Part shown: piece after piece, positions 7,693-17,784 of the stretch
Layout: each line of letters begins with the position of its first letter
Position numbering within the stretch: the first letter of the stretch is position 1
Source: CAYWXV01 sp964462535
GTDB lineage: Bacteria > Bacteroidota > Ignavibacteria > OLB7
DNA: 64,000 nt
NCBI GenBank assembly: GCA_964462535.1
Contig: CAYWXV010000011.1
Location: forward strand, 18,606-82,605
Reading direction: 5' to 3'
The notes under the pieces: generated by a model
What the model was told of the DNA's origin: nothing
Database searches by the model: none
What the model saw: only the letters and a program-made list of their open reading frames with translations
Translations under genes and position numbers: made by a program

Positions 7693-10375
7693 AGCGACAG
7701 CACGGCGACTTCACCAACCGCCCATTGATATACTCCAGCCGATTAATCAGGACATCCACGCGCCGAATATTGTCCAGCTCGTAGTAATCGTTCTTCCGTT
7801 CGCCATAGTCCTTGACGGTCGGGTCAACAGTCGCATCGATGTTCCTTCCTTCCATGATTACCAGAATCCTCCCCTTCTCCATGCGACTACGGTACTGGTT
7901 CTCGGTCACATCGGGCCACGGGAGGACGATCGTTCCGTCGTCAACCAGTTTCTTCCATAGTGGGTAGCGCTCCAGTCGCTTCAGGAGTTCGCGGTAACCA
8001 TAGAACACGCGGAGTTTCGAGAGCGTGTCGTTGCTGGCGCTGACGAGTGACGCTCCCGGTGAAACCGCGACATCGTAGAGACGCATCGCGCCACTTGACG
8101 CATCATACGTTCCACCCAGATACTCGATCTTCGGTCCTCCCAGATAATACCCACGTTGAATTGGTCGGATGTCGCTGAATGCGAGTATTTGAATAACCAG
8201 CCGATTATTGCTTCCCGGTGTCTTCTCATCATACTCGAGAAACTCCGGGACGATCTGCTCCATGATTTCGGATGCCATTCTGGATAGATTCCTGTCGACG
8301 ATCGTCGCGAAGTCGGCGTATTCCTGGAGACGCCTATTCCTCTTGCTTCCAGCTTGCGTCCCGAAATACTGATTGCGTGGATGGAGTTCGATGAAACCAG
8401 CGTCGCTCCATTTCGCCGACGATAATTCCGATCGGTGCTCACGCAGATTTGTCGACGTATTCACTTCCCAGAACGTCGTCTGGAAATAGGGGACATTCTT
8501 CTCGTACTCGTCGGCTATGTTTCGCGAGTAGAGCCACTGACAGTCAGGGGCGTCGTAGTATCGCGGATGGACCCAGATGGTATCTCGGATGATTACATCC
8601 TCATCCGAAATGGGGAGGTTCAGATTCCCGAATCGCGCCACCCGCTCGGATGGTGCAAGCCGTTCCGTAGTCGGGATATACAGCGTATCCCACCGTGGCG
8701 TCGTGTCGTAGATGGCGACCGGTCCACGCACTGTTCGCATCTCCCCACCTTCATACTTCACCGCCTCCCAACGAATCCGACGGACGACAATGAGGCTGTC
8801 CCCGTACCGCTGCGACGCCTCCAGTATAGATGGCGGAACATTCGCGGCCTGCTCCATCGACATGGTGTCGATCAGCATCGTGTCGAGGCGGAACACCCGA
8901 CGTGCTCCGACCAGCGTATCGTAGGTCCGGATTTCCGTATGGCGGTGGACGTCCGGCCGACCGGGCGCGATGACGCGGGCACGGTAGCTCTCAATCGCCG
9001 CGTCGGGTCCGTCGCAGTTGATGTTCCGAAGCGTCGAACCACCGAAGACGGCGTACTCAGCACCAAACTCCACGGGGAAGCTTGCCGGATTCGAGCGACT
9101 GCTCGACATCGGTGCCGTCTCGGGCTCGGTCGGCGACTGTTCCCCTCGCGCATCCAGGCGGTGAATTCTGACAATCGGCTCCTTCACCGGACGTGACGGT
9201 TGTTCCGCGTCCAGGACGACGACCTGATAGCGCAGGCGAGGGGGGCGGCACTCCCGCGTCAATGGAAACCGATAGAGGTCGAAACCCCCCGCACTCTGAA
9301 TCGAGTTGTCTCCTACCTTTCGTTTCTCCGTCTCCCTGTTCGATGAGAAGAAGAGATACTGCCCACCCTTCCCGTCGACGGGATAATCGCTCAGGTAGGG
9401 GAAGAGTTCGTCGTCGTCCGTGTTGATATTATCCTGACCCGACGGGAGTTTTGCAATCGTGTTGACGGAAATTTCCGCTGCGCCGTAATCGATATCAAGT
9501 TCGGCCTCGTAGATATCGAACGACCCCTCGCGATTGCTCGAGAAGAAGAGTCGCGGATGTCCATTGACGCAGAAGAGATAGGGGGAATATTCATTCGTCG
9601 GCGTATTTATCTCGTCGCCACCAATCGCGTCGACGAAATTCACTACCGGTCCCCAGGTCGATCCGGCTCGAAATACAAAGTAGAGATCGGCGTTGCCCTG
9701 AATCGTATCTCCGTCCGGTGTCAGGACGAAGGTGTTGCGGTAGGGTGAACCATAGCCAGTGGAGCCGGGGCGATCCGACGAGAAGATTAGAACGGTTGTG
9801 TCCCCTTGTACGCCGGCAGTCGGATGTGCATCCCAGAAGATCGAGTTGATTTGACGCCCGAGATTCCTGACGGTCACACCACCGCTGTCACGGGGAGCGA
9901 ACTCGAACAGATCCGTTCCTCCGACAATTCCACCGAAGCCATCCGGGTTGTAGCCGTACAGGGTATCAGGGGCATGACCGGACGCGAAGAAACCGCTGCC
10001 GGCGCCGGTGAAGGCGATCGTTCCGTCGTTCGTTGAGGGTTGTGAAAGCCGGCTCAGATCACTCCGGTCGACCATCGCCGCGAGAAACCCCGGCGACGAG
10101 GCCGTGGGATTGGTGGCCCCGGATCGATATATGTCGTCTGAACGGTTGCGGTTCGATGTGAAGTAGAGGGCCGCCTGGTCCGGACGGAGGGAGGGGGCGA
10201 ATTCGTCACCGGGGGAGTTGATCGAATCGCCAAGACTCCCCGTCGGTCGAAGGGGGCGGGCGCCACTGCATCCATCGAGACCAGCGGCCGCCACAAGTAC
10301 GACTGGAAGTGCGATGAGGACGAGAAACAATCGCGCTCGATCGAGGAACATGGGGAGTGGGATTAGTTCGAGCAT
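7691..10375 (-). CDS. Large PD40 beta-propeller lipoprotein
   Basis: 894 residues. An N-terminal hydrophobic segment leads to a lipobox-like Cys36 (GLDGC, slightly off consensus). PD40/TolB-like propeller repeats fill about residues 45-350, for example FAPSLRPDQAALYFTSNRN and SPYLFCVNGHPRLFFSSNRE. A polar, tyrosine-rich middle follows, and then a C-terminal region (about 660-890) with an OmpA-like look (FIELHPRNQYFG, NNRLVIQILAFSD) that I cannot assign firmly. The start overlaps the upstream lipoprotein gene by 13 nt; an alternative ATG at 10351 removes the overlap. Probably outer-membrane or peptidoglycan associated. Confidence 0.85.
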   Translation of the reverse strand: MLELIPLPMFLDRARLFLVLIALPVVLVAAAGLDGCSGARPLRPTGSLGDSINSPGDEFAPSLRPDQAALYFTSNRNRSDDIYRSGATNPTASSPGFLAAMVDRSDLSRLSQPSTNDGTIAFTGAGSGFFASGHAPDTLYGYNPDGFGGIVGGTDLFEFAPRDSGGVTVRNLGRQINSIFWDAHPTAGVQGDTTVLIFSSDRPGSTGYGSPYRNTFVLTPDGDTIQGNADLYFVFRAGSTWGPVVNFVDAIGGDEINTPTNEYSPYLFCVNGHPRLFFSSNREGSFDIYEAELDIDYGAAEISVNTIAKLPSGQDNINTDDDELFPYLSDYPVDGKGGQYLFFSSNRETEKRKVGDNSIQSAGGFDLYRFPLTRECRPPRLRYQVVVLDAEQPSRPVKEPIVRIHRLDARGEQSPTEPETAPMSSSRSNPASFPVEFGAEYAVFGGSTLRNINCDGPDAAIESYRARVIAPGRPDVHRHTEIRTYDTLVGARRVFRLDTMLIDTMSMEQAANVPPSILEASQRYGDSLIVVRRIRWEAVKYEGGEMRTVRGPVAIYDTTPRWDTLYIPTTERLAPSERVARFGNLNLPISDEDVIIRDTIWVHPRYYDAPDCQWLYSRNIADEYEKNVPYFQTTFWEVNTSTNLREHRSELSSAKWSDAGFIELHPRNQYFGTQAGSKRNRRLQEYADFATIVDRNLSRMASEIMEQIVPEFLEYDEKTPGSNNRLVIQILAFSDIRPIQRGYYLGGPKIEYLGGTYDASSGAMRLYDVAVSPGASLVSASNDTLSKLRVFYGYRELLKRLERYPLWKKLVDDGTIVLPWPDVTENQYRSRMEKGRILVIMEGRNIDATVDPTVKDYGERKNDYYELDNIRRVDVLINRLEYINGRLVKSPCCR

Positions 10376-11220
10376 TGCTGGAGCGTCCGCAGCTCCGCGA
10401 ACTTGATAGTCATCCGCCGAAGATTCGGGGAGAGCGAAGCACGGAAGACGTCCTCGATCAGCACGGCGAACTCCACGCCGTTGCGCGCACGGTAGTAATA
10501 GACCTCACCCGGGCGGACCTCGATCTCGGTTGCCCGGAACTCCGTGTCGGCAGCATCGCGCAACGCTTGTGGGACCTGTACCTGTGCAGTGACGTCCCTC
10601 CCCTGATCGTCCACCACACGGACCGAATCGACGACTGACGCGCGCGTGGCCGATGGTAGATTCCGCCCACCCGACGTCGCGGTCCCTGCGACGATCGGAA
10701 ACTCTGCCTCATGCGACTCGATGTACTGTACGAAATCGGTTGCACTCCCCGACTGAAGCGGATCGGTGAATTTTCCAAGGCTGCCATAGACTCGTATACG
10801 TGCTACCGGTGGTACGGCCGTCATGTCGACGGAGACAACGACGAGGTCACCCACCAGCGTTCCATTATCCGGGCTTCGCGTGTAGAACTCTGCTGTGAAC
10901 TCTGCGCTGTCCGGAGGGCTGGCCGGATCGAGCGCGGTGAAGGTGTTCGTCGTCAGCAGCGCACTCTTCCCCCCGGCGACACGGAGGTCGTTCGGGAGCG
11001 TACCCGAACTGGTGATATCGTTGGGGAAGAGAAAATTGTGGATCGAATACTCCGGTGCAGGCTCGTTTCTGACAACGTCCCACGACGGATCGAATCGGGT
11101 GATCGTAGCCTCGCGCACACGCCGGTCACGAATGTCGATAGGCTCGAGCGTCGGACAACCGCACGAAGCGATCACTATCGCCGCAACCACGGGAAGGAGA
11201 AACTGAATTCGATGCATCAT
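10363..11220 (-). CDS. Hypothetical lipoprotein
   Basis: 285 residues with a clear signal peptide and lipobox (VIASC, Cys20). The mature part is about 265 residues, rich in beta-type sequence and without a recognisable domain. One segment (GEVYYYRARNGVEFAVLIEDV) reads like a small beta domain. Its last codons overlap the start of the PD40 lipoprotein gene, which suggests co-translation and a shared envelope role. An immediately adjacent second ATG at 11217 is equally possible. Confidence 0.82.
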   Translation of the reverse strand: MMHRIQFLLPVVAAIVIASCGCPTLEPIDIRDRRVREATITRFDPSWDVVRNEPAPEYSIHNFLFPNDITSSGTLPNDLRVAGGKSALLTTNTFTALDPASPPDSAEFTAEFYTRSPDNGTLVGDLVVVSVDMTAVPPVARIRVYGSLGKFTDPLQSGSATDFVQYIESHEAEFPIVAGTATSGGRNLPSATRASVVDSVRVVDDQGRDVTAQVQVPQALRDAADTEFRATEIEVRPGEVYYYRARNGVEFAVLIEDVFRASLSPNLRRMTIKFAELRTLQQCSN

Positions 11221-11348
11221 GTTGAGCCGTAATTGGTAGTCCGTTGTCCTTCGTCGTCAGTACGACAACCGACGCGCAGCGCCATCACGCGCGGTAGAAC
11301 GTCGCACGCTGGTCATCGCTACTCCCCCCCTCCGCGCACCACCTGTCT

Positions 11349-12506
11349 TCAGTAAGTGATTCCCATTCTCAGAAAGAAACCGTTCACACGCCTCCTGGAG
11401 GGGACGTTCGCGAAACCGGCGACCGGGGCTTCCTCACCGATGGAGATCGATCGATATCCAACATCGACCGACGCATCGAGCCACGACGAGATTGGGATAT
11501 CGATTCCAAGACCAAGTCCAAACGAGAGGGGGAAACCGAAATCAACCTCGGGAAGACTCCCCTCGGCCTCCAATTGCGAAATCAGTTGATTGCACTCGTT
11601 GCAATCCTCCGATGAACTGAGGTTGAGTTTCATCAGGTTGACGGTGGCGTGATCAATTGCGACTCCCATCTCGCCATAGGCAAACGGCTTCATGCAGATC
11701 CCGAGGATGCTGGAAACCGGGCCAGGAGTCTGATACCGGGCATGTCCAAGTACGAGTGGGCGAGACGAGGTAGACCCATCGAACGAGTTGATGATAGGGA
11801 GACCGGAGCTGAAGAGGAGACCCAATCCCCACTCATCATACCCTCCGAACCTCACACCCGCAGCGACTTCGCCCGCATAGTCGTCGCGTCCGAACGAGCT
11901 GGTACGGGAGGCGAAGTCGACATAGGATCCGTAGGCTGCACGGAGCTCCACGAAGTACCAGTCGTAGCTCCGTTTACCACATTCCAGTTCGGGTACAGGA
12001 AGGGAGAACCCAAACGGCTTGCATTTGCAGTCACCCGAGCCCCCGCCGGGAGGAGGGACGCCGGGTCCAGTGTAAATCGGTACCTCTCGAAGCTCCGGGA
12101 TCATCTGCGTGTTGTTGAACGACTCGACGAGATTCATTCTGGCGCCGTTGGCGTCGTGGGGGATTTTCAGCAGATCCGTGATCTGCTCGACATCCGAGAA
12201 GGGTATCATCTCGTAGTTCTCGGGCCGGTCGACAGAGCCGGCGTCCAGAAACACGTATTGAGTATCGATCCGTTCGGGGTCGTTTTCATTCACCGTCAAC
12301 GCCACCCCGGCGACTGTTCCACGCAATGTCTTTCCGTCACGGATGCTCGTAGAGTTCGGTGGTCGCTGATATTTCCCCTCGGCCTCACCCTTGATGCGGA
12401 GTGCGTCGCTGAATCGCTGAGTCGACGCGGCGCACCCAACCATGATGGTGCATGAAATGAGCAGGAGGGGGAGGAGGGTGCGACGCAGTAGTTCGATCGA
12501 GTGCAT
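11349..12506 (-). CDS. Lipoprotein with C-terminal beta-barrel-like region
   Basis: 385 residues from ATG at 12506. The start shares one base with the upstream stop codon (TGATG arrangement), which decides it over the longer in-frame ATG at 12620. The signal peptide ends in a lipobox (IMVGC, Cys25). Residues 25-150 are soluble with a segment resembling a stress-sensitive domain (NPERIDTQYVFLDAG). A Pro/Gly linker and a CKCKPFGF cluster follow. Residues about 185-385 alternate polar and hydrophobic residues, with a terminal aromatic (FLRMGITY), as in OMP barrels. Function unknown. Confidence 0.82.
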   Translation of the reverse strand: MHSIELLRRTLLPLLLISCTIMVGCAASTQRFSDALRIKGEAEGKYQRPPNSTSIRDGKTLRGTVAGVALTVNENDPERIDTQYVFLDAGSVDRPENYEMIPFSDVEQITDLLKIPHDANGARMNLVESFNNTQMIPELREVPIYTGPGVPPPGGGSGDCKCKPFGFSLPVPELECGKRSYDWYFVELRAAYGSYVDFASRTSSFGRDDYAGEVAAGVRFGGYDEWGLGLLFSSGLPIINSFDGSTSSRPLVLGHARYQTPGPVSSILGICMKPFAYGEMGVAIDHATVNLMKLNLSSSEDCNECNQLISQLEAEGSLPEVDFGFPLSFGLGLGIDIPISSWLDASVDVGYRSISIGEEAPVAGFANVPSRRRVNGFFLRMGITY

Positions 12507-13063
12507 CAGATCGAGATGTTGAACGTGAGGGCAAGAAGTATCGAGGACAATGTCGGTCGGCGGCTGCTCCGAAGAAGAAGATTCGGGGCCTGGTAGACAG
12601 CAGAGAAATCGAGGAACCATTTGCAGCAGTCGTTGTCGTATTCCAGCAGGTACCCCAGGCCGCCTGCCAGGCCGAGCCCCGCACGAGAGGCCGAGTCGGC
12701 CCCGGCGATATTGCTCAGCTGCAGATTGCCAACCAGATAGAGTGGGAACGACGTCGGTTGCGCGAAGAAGTACCGTGCTTCCGGAGCGAGGACGATCTGA
12801 TCTTCGTAGAAGAGGCGGATCTTCTCGCCGGTTGTCTCCTTCACCCGGTTGGCCGTGTAGCTCAGTCGAACGCCGAACCAGATCTGACAGAACTTCCGGG
12901 ACTCGTACAGGAGTGTGCCCCCCAATGCATTGTCATTGGTGACGGCGAAGGTGTCGAGTGGAAGCGTGTATGTGGGCCCGGCGCCAAGAAAGGTCGTTGA
13001 CTGCCCGCTTGCCGACGCTGCACCGACCAGAAGCAGCAGCCCGACCAGAACGTATCGTCGCAT
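12506..13063 (-). CDS. Small outer-membrane beta-barrel-like protein
   Basis: 185 residues from ATG at 13063. The signal peptide MRRYVLVGLLLLVGAASASG is followed by QSTTF. The mature protein has alternating strand patterns (FLGAGPTYTLPL, YLVGNLQLSNIAG, GLAGGLGYLLEYDND), as in 8-stranded OMPs. A longer frame to 13201 exists, but its extra 46 residues look like leader. It is translationally coupled to the lipoprotein gene downstream, so the two probably form a complex. No family assigned. Confidence 0.8.
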   Translation of the reverse strand: MRRYVLVGLLLLVGAASASGQSTTFLGAGPTYTLPLDTFAVTNDNALGGTLLYESRKFCQIWFGVRLSYTANRVKETTGEKIRLFYEDQIVLAPEARYFFAQPTSFPLYLVGNLQLSNIAGADSASRAGLGLAGGLGYLLEYDNDCCKWFLDFSAVYQAPNLLLRSSRRPTLSSILLALTFNISI

Positions 13064-13197
13064 GGGTCGCGTAATTCGATGGAGTTGGGAGACCGCGGCA
13101 AATATAGGTGGACCAACCGGTAGGGAATGGGGAATAGAGAGGGGGATGCTTACATCAGGGATATCCAACGCATTGACCAGTCCGCAACAATCGCGGT

Positions 13198-16188
13198 TCA
13201 CTCTGCTACGGGACCGTCTTGATCGACGACAACAAACATGGGACCGAATCGACCGTTCCTGAGTCTGGTCGACACGCGTCCGTGGCTGCCGCGGACGACA
13301 ACACAGTCGATCAACTCACCAAGAATGCTGTACAGTCGGAATCGGTGCTCTTTATCATCCAGACCCTGCCACTCGACCACCACGAAATAGTCGTCCTGCA
13401 ACAGACACACTGCAGGATCGACACCATCCCGAGTGAGCCTTGCATCGTTAGCGGGGCATATGCCCAGGATTGTGAACGTGGCGGAGTCGCTCGTGACGGT
13501 GTCAACGGGTATCCCCTCACTCCCGATCCACTGCACGTTGGCTATGGTGATCCGCGCCCGATCGGCCGAGCCAAGAAGCGGGATTACGTCGATCTGGTGC
13601 CGACCAGTCGTGTCGTCGAGTGTCGAGGTTATTTCGATGACCCGCCGGTCGTTCTCCATCCACCATCTATCCTTCGTCGGAAGGAGTAGAGGGGGATCGA
13701 CGACAAGGTTGAACCTGTATCGGAGCCCACTGCCACGCGTGAGGGGCGTCGACAACGACTCGACTCGTATTGCACCCAGATGCCCTACCGGGCCTGAAGT
13801 ATCACGCGGAGTCAGTCGCAGAGAGGGGGCGACGATGCTCCATCTCCCATCGCTCGTATCGCCTCCATACGCGCCTGTGATCCATCGAACCTCGACCGTG
13901 CTATCCTCCCGCGCAAGGGCGTAGCGTCGCGCCGCAGGATCAATCGCCACGTCATGCACGTTGCGATCGACCGTGTGCTGCTCGACGATTCCGTTGTTGT
14001 TCATGACCAACACGTCGTGCCGGTCGGTTCGATCAAGGGCCACCACCACGAGTGTTCCATCGTCGGTGACATCGAACGCAGTCCCCGTCCCGGCGATCGG
14101 TCCCACGCTATCATCTGCACCGCCGTGCATGTCTATCGATACGATGAGCGTGGAGTCGTTCCCGAGTCCGTACCCAACCGGGAGGGCGTACCACAGCCGA
14201 TGGTCGCCACTCCTCTGAAACCGAAATCCGATTGCGTTCGCGAGCGAGAGGGGGCGATCAATGCCGTCGCCGATCAGTCGACCGATTGTATCCCCGAAAA
14301 TCGGGCGGGCAAGCACCTGCGTTCCATGCGGAGCGATCGATGCGGCGAGGATGCCACGGAGACGATGGACGTGCACGGGAGTAAACGTCTCGAGCGACCA
14401 CATCGTGATGATAGTGCTGTCGCGACCAATCCAGTCGGTCGTCGCACACCAACGGAGATCGGGTGTGAACGAGTAGAGACCATGTCTGTCGAGCGGTGCA
14501 AGGTCTTTCCGCTCAACCGCAACACCCCGCTCGATACTCCAGCTCTCGATGACTCCGTGACCGTCCAGCAGGTGGACGAGACTCCCCCCTTCTTCGATGC
14601 CAACGACCTCCGATCCGACGAGGCGATCGATCAGCCGCCCATCATCCGTGCTCCGGATGTCGATCATACCTCGGAATCGGTGACGACCGATCAGGACCGA
14701 CGCATCGTCCGAGAAGAAAAGTGATGCGGCGTCCCATTGTCGGAAGAGGGCGGGGGGTGAGACGGTGTCGATCGAAGCACGGGCAAGACAGGCATCCGAC
14801 GATGCAATAGGGACGAGCCACGTGACCATTCCCTGATTTACCTCGTCGGCAATTCTTTTCCACGACGTACCGTCGTCGAGGGATATGTCAACATTGACAG
14901 GGAGTCCACGTGAACCATGCCATGCGATCTGCTCTGCGGCACCGGCGACAAATGTCTCCCCGCCGTTCGGTCGGTCAAGACGAAGAACAGTTGGTATGGA
15001 GAACTTCGGCTTCCCTTCCTTCCGAACGGCGGAGAGCACGGGACGACATGCGTCCGATTCCACGACGATCCGCGCAACGAAGGCCGCTGAATCTGGACGC
15101 GTGAGGGTAATGGTTAACCAGATCGAGTCACCGTCGGCGATGGTCAGGGGGCCGGATGGGTCGACGGCCAGATCGGGATGATCGGTCGTGATACGTGCGA
15201 TGCGGACTGTGCCGCCCCGAGCTTGGAGTACTGCCGTCGCGGTGGGAGTGGGCGACGGCGACAATAGGACGACCGGCGGTCGCATCTGCAACGATCGAGT
15301 TGACCCGCCCGGGGCGACATAGTACCCGGTCCCCTCGGTTCGCCCCAGGGTGACTGCGACCGCGCGTTCGCGGACGCATGAGGAGCTGCTCATCCATCGC
15401 ACAAGACACCGGCCATCGGCCCGATAGATGTTCGCAAGTGAGTCTATCGCATGATCGATGTCGGCTGTCTCCTTCAGCTCTTCAAAGATCATCCCCCCGG
15501 TCTCGCGAGCGATTTCGCGAGCAGTCGGCTCGGCGCGACGGGTGATGGAGAGGACGTGAATCGTGACGTTGAGACCACGCGCCAGACGACCAATCGCCTG
15601 TGGGTCACCCGTCCCCCCACCATCGGTGATCAGCAGAACGACACGCCTCCCCTCTGCGACCGACGCCACGTGTATGGCTCCGTTCGGGGGATCGTCGAGC
15701 GCGGCCGTGTAAAACGTTTCTCCCCCCCCGGGCCTGGTGGATTTGATAGTCGCCAGGATGGTTGTCGCCGAGCTGTTCCAGGGGAGGAGAAGCCGCGGCA
15801 TGCTGTCGAACTCGACAACAGCACAACGATCGTATCCGAGGCCCACATGTTCAACCCACCGTCGAGCCGCGTACTGCGTCAACCTCAGATCGGGATCATG
15901 GACACCCATTGACTCTGATACGTCGAGAGCGAGAACGGAGACCAGGGGAGCGCCCGGACGATCGTCGTTGCAATCGACAGAGAGGAGAGTACAAGGAAGA
16001 CCGTCCTCGAGGACGGAACAAGCATCGCTAGCGACTCCCCACGTACCGTCCGCATCGACGGGAGCCAAACGTCCCCTGACGAGTGGAAAGGAATCAGACT
16101 CGATCTGGACGAGTTGGTGTACTTGAGCTCCAGCCGATGTTGCGGCAATAAGGAGCGAGAAGAAGAGGGCATGAAGGTGGCGGCGCAT
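13198..16188 (-). CDS. Secreted vWA-domain protein with Ig-like and propeller-like regions
   Basis: 996 residues. Signal peptide 1-21 (ending TSAGA-Q). A von Willebrand factor A domain (about 83-280) carries an intact MIDAS motif DVSES (Asp89, Ser91, Ser93). An Ig-like Kre9/KNH-type segment (about 430-500; PNGGETFVAG, ISLDDGTSWKRIAD) comes next. A long WD40-like region (about 510-800) follows. The last 80 residues (FRLYSILGELIDCVVVRG, FGPMFVVVDQDG) resemble a worn T9SS sorting domain. Likely surface exposed. Start: ATG at 16188, placed directly before the signal peptide. A run of eight G lies within the vWA coding region (15722-15729). Confidence 0.87.
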   Translation of the reverse strand: MRRHLHALFFSLLIAATSAGAQVHQLVQIESDSFPLVRGRLAPVDADGTWGVASDACSVLEDGLPCTLLSVDCNDDRPGAPLVSVLALDVSESMGVHDPDLRLTQYAARRWVEHVGLGYDRCAVVEFDSMPRLLLPWNSSATTILATIKSTRPGGGETFYTAALDDPPNGAIHVASVAEGRRVVLLITDGGGTGDPQAIGRLARGLNVTIHVLSITRRAEPTAREIARETGGMIFEELKETADIDHAIDSLANIYRADGRCLVRWMSSSSCVRERAVAVTLGRTEGTGYYVAPGGSTRSLQMRPPVVLLSPSPTPTATAVLQARGGTVRIARITTDHPDLAVDPSGPLTIADGDSIWLTITLTRPDSAAFVARIVVESDACRPVLSAVRKEGKPKFSIPTVLRLDRPNGGETFVAGAAEQIAWHGSRGLPVNVDISLDDGTSWKRIADEVNQGMVTWLVPIASSDACLARASIDTVSPPALFRQWDAASLFFSDDASVLIGRHRFRGMIDIRSTDDGRLIDRLVGSEVVGIEEGGSLVHLLDGHGVIESWSIERGVAVERKDLAPLDRHGLYSFTPDLRWCATTDWIGRDSTIITMWSLETFTPVHVHRLRGILAASIAPHGTQVLARPIFGDTIGRLIGDGIDRPLSLANAIGFRFQRSGDHRLWYALPVGYGLGNDSTLIVSIDMHGGADDSVGPIAGTGTAFDVTDDGTLVVVALDRTDRHDVLVMNNNGIVEQHTVDRNVHDVAIDPAARRYALAREDSTVEVRWITGAYGGDTSDGRWSIVAPSLRLTPRDTSGPVGHLGAIRVESLSTPLTRGSGLRYRFNLVVDPPLLLPTKDRWWMENDRRVIEITSTLDDTTGRHQIDVIPLLGSADRARITIANVQWIGSEGIPVDTVTSDSATFTILGICPANDARLTRDGVDPAVCLLQDDYFVVVEWQGLDDKEHRFRLYSILGELIDCVVVRGSHGRVSTRLRNGRFGPMFVVVDQDGPVAE

Positions 16189-16428
16189 TGTTGCAACGTG
16201 GTCTCGACATACGGAAGTCCACGGCAGGTACGGAGCGGTCCCCTGCTCAGTGTCCGACCGAACCTGCCGGTGGACAACCGTAGTGATTGGCATGCAGCGA
16301 TATCGAATGCGGTGGTGAAGCCGCCGGACTCCGGCCCGCCGACGGTACGCAACCGACGTCGCGATCGTCCCGGGTCACCCGGGAATCGCATTGACGAACA
16401 GGTGAACGGTTTTCCTGTTCGCCCCTCT

Positions 16429-17169
16429 CTACCTGCGATTCTCTCGGCTGTCGGGAGTTGGAGGGGGCATGCCGTGTGTCGTGGTGGTGTTGGCATTACG
16501 AATCGCCTGAATCGAGTGCATGTACTCGGCGGCGACTCTCTCGGCCTCCGGCGCGTGGGCCTCGCGCGCGGCGACCGAATATCTCAACAGGAGATCGTCT
16601 CCACGTTCTCCCAACTCATACCGGTGTCGTAGTGAGTAGTACTGACCGTCGGCCACAAGGGCATTCTCGGCAGCTCGCGCGAGTTGGTACGCGAATCCTG
16701 AGGGGGAGTCTTCTGGTCCGCGCGTGCGGTGCAGGATGGCGCCTCCCGGCGCGATAAAGAGATGCCACGGGAGATACATCGCGGAGTCGAGATCGATGTG
16801 GTACCGACGGGCAACGCAGCGCCCGGGGGCCGTGGATGCGTCAATGCGGCCGCAGATGTAGACTTCATCCAGGATTGCACAGAGGGTCGAGTCGGACCAC
16901 ACCTGACGTTCCATGCAGGTGATCGCCGCGCTGTCGCATGGACCGAGGTAGAGGTAGAGAGGACGGGCAGTGGTCCGCGCGATGCACAGGAGTGAATCGA
17001 GGGGAGGTTCGGGAACCGGAGTGACAACCTGTCCCCGAACCCCACCTTCTGCGGCTCCGATGAAGAGGAGGGTCGCAAGGGAGCTGCAGAGTAGAGAACG
17101 ATCAAGCGAGTCATGTCGGTGCGTGTCCCTATGCGGGTGATCCGTTGCAAGTGAACGGCGGATGTGCAT
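16429..17169 (-). CDS. Thioredoxin-fold-like envelope protein
   Basis: About 246 residues; start uncertain. A hydrophobic segment (LLCSSLATLLFIGAAEG) looks like a late signal peptide, preceded by a His/Arg-rich stretch that may not be translated. In-frame ATGs lie at 17277, 17199 and 17169. The mature part has a thioredoxin/DUF255-like pattern: RPLYLYLGPCDSAAITCMER, then YICGRIDAS, a YHIDLDSAM segment and WHLFIAPGGAILHRTRG. Cysteines are present, but not as CxxC at the usual place, so redox activity is doubtful. It lies upstream of the vWA gene on the same strand. Confidence 0.65.
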   Translation of the reverse strand: MHIRRSLATDHPHRDTHRHDSLDRSLLCSSLATLLFIGAAEGGVRGQVVTPVPEPPLDSLLCIARTTARPLYLYLGPCDSAAITCMERQVWSDSTLCAILDEVYICGRIDASTAPGRCVARRYHIDLDSAMYLPWHLFIAPGGAILHRTRGPEDSPSGFAYQLARAAENALVADGQYYSLRHRYELGERGDDLLLRYSVAAREAHAPEAERVAAEYMHSIQAIRNANTTTTHGMPPPTPDSRENRR

Positions 17170-17784
17170 TGTGTCGTAACGCTCAACGTGGTGGTCCATC
17201 GTTCTCCCCTTCGATACTCCATGACCTGTGGTGTGTCTTACGCGCCGTTCTGTGTCCGGCGGCAACGGGACAAACATACATCATCACGATAGGGGCATGT
17301 AAGTCCGACGTTGTGTACCCCCATTTGGGGGTCGGAGGATGGGGAGTGGGACGTGGTGGAAACGTGAATCGAGTGGGGCGTTGTCAGGCTGGATCACCGA
17401 CGGCACTTGCCTCCGAGCTCTCCTGGTGACACGTACGACACGCAATCGATTCGCACTGACCGTCGAGAGTGGAGTGGCTGATCACGCAACAGCCGATCTC
17501 TACCGGTGATATGAGCGAGCCGATGATCGGTGGACTATCTCCGAGCGAAGTACGCAGCAGCACTGCATGGTGCGGTGCGGAGATTTCAATTGTGGACGAT
17601 GGGACGAGTACACCGTCGACTTGCCCCTTCCCTCAACCAGCAGCACGTGAAAACCGCTTAGGCAAGTGTCGCTCGCTCAAGCGATGCGATCCTTCGAACG
17701 GTGACGCTCCTTGAAAATGTGCTGACGAAGCGCCCAGCGAATCGTAGCATCCTCTCGAAGGAGCCATTCGCTCCGAAGCGTCAT
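17170..17784. other. Intergenic region with a near-perfect palindrome
   Basis: About 615 bp between the thioredoxin-like gene and the 3' end of topA. Open frames here are short and unconvincing. A palindrome ACCCCCATTTGGGGGT lies at 17317-17332; it could be an operator or part of a leader for the minus-strand gene downstream of it. Close to topA, a short inverted repeat (GGAGC, 5-nt loop, GCTCC) near 17760-17775 might be a weak terminator, but it lacks a T-tract. Nothing else recognisable. Confidence 0.4.
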
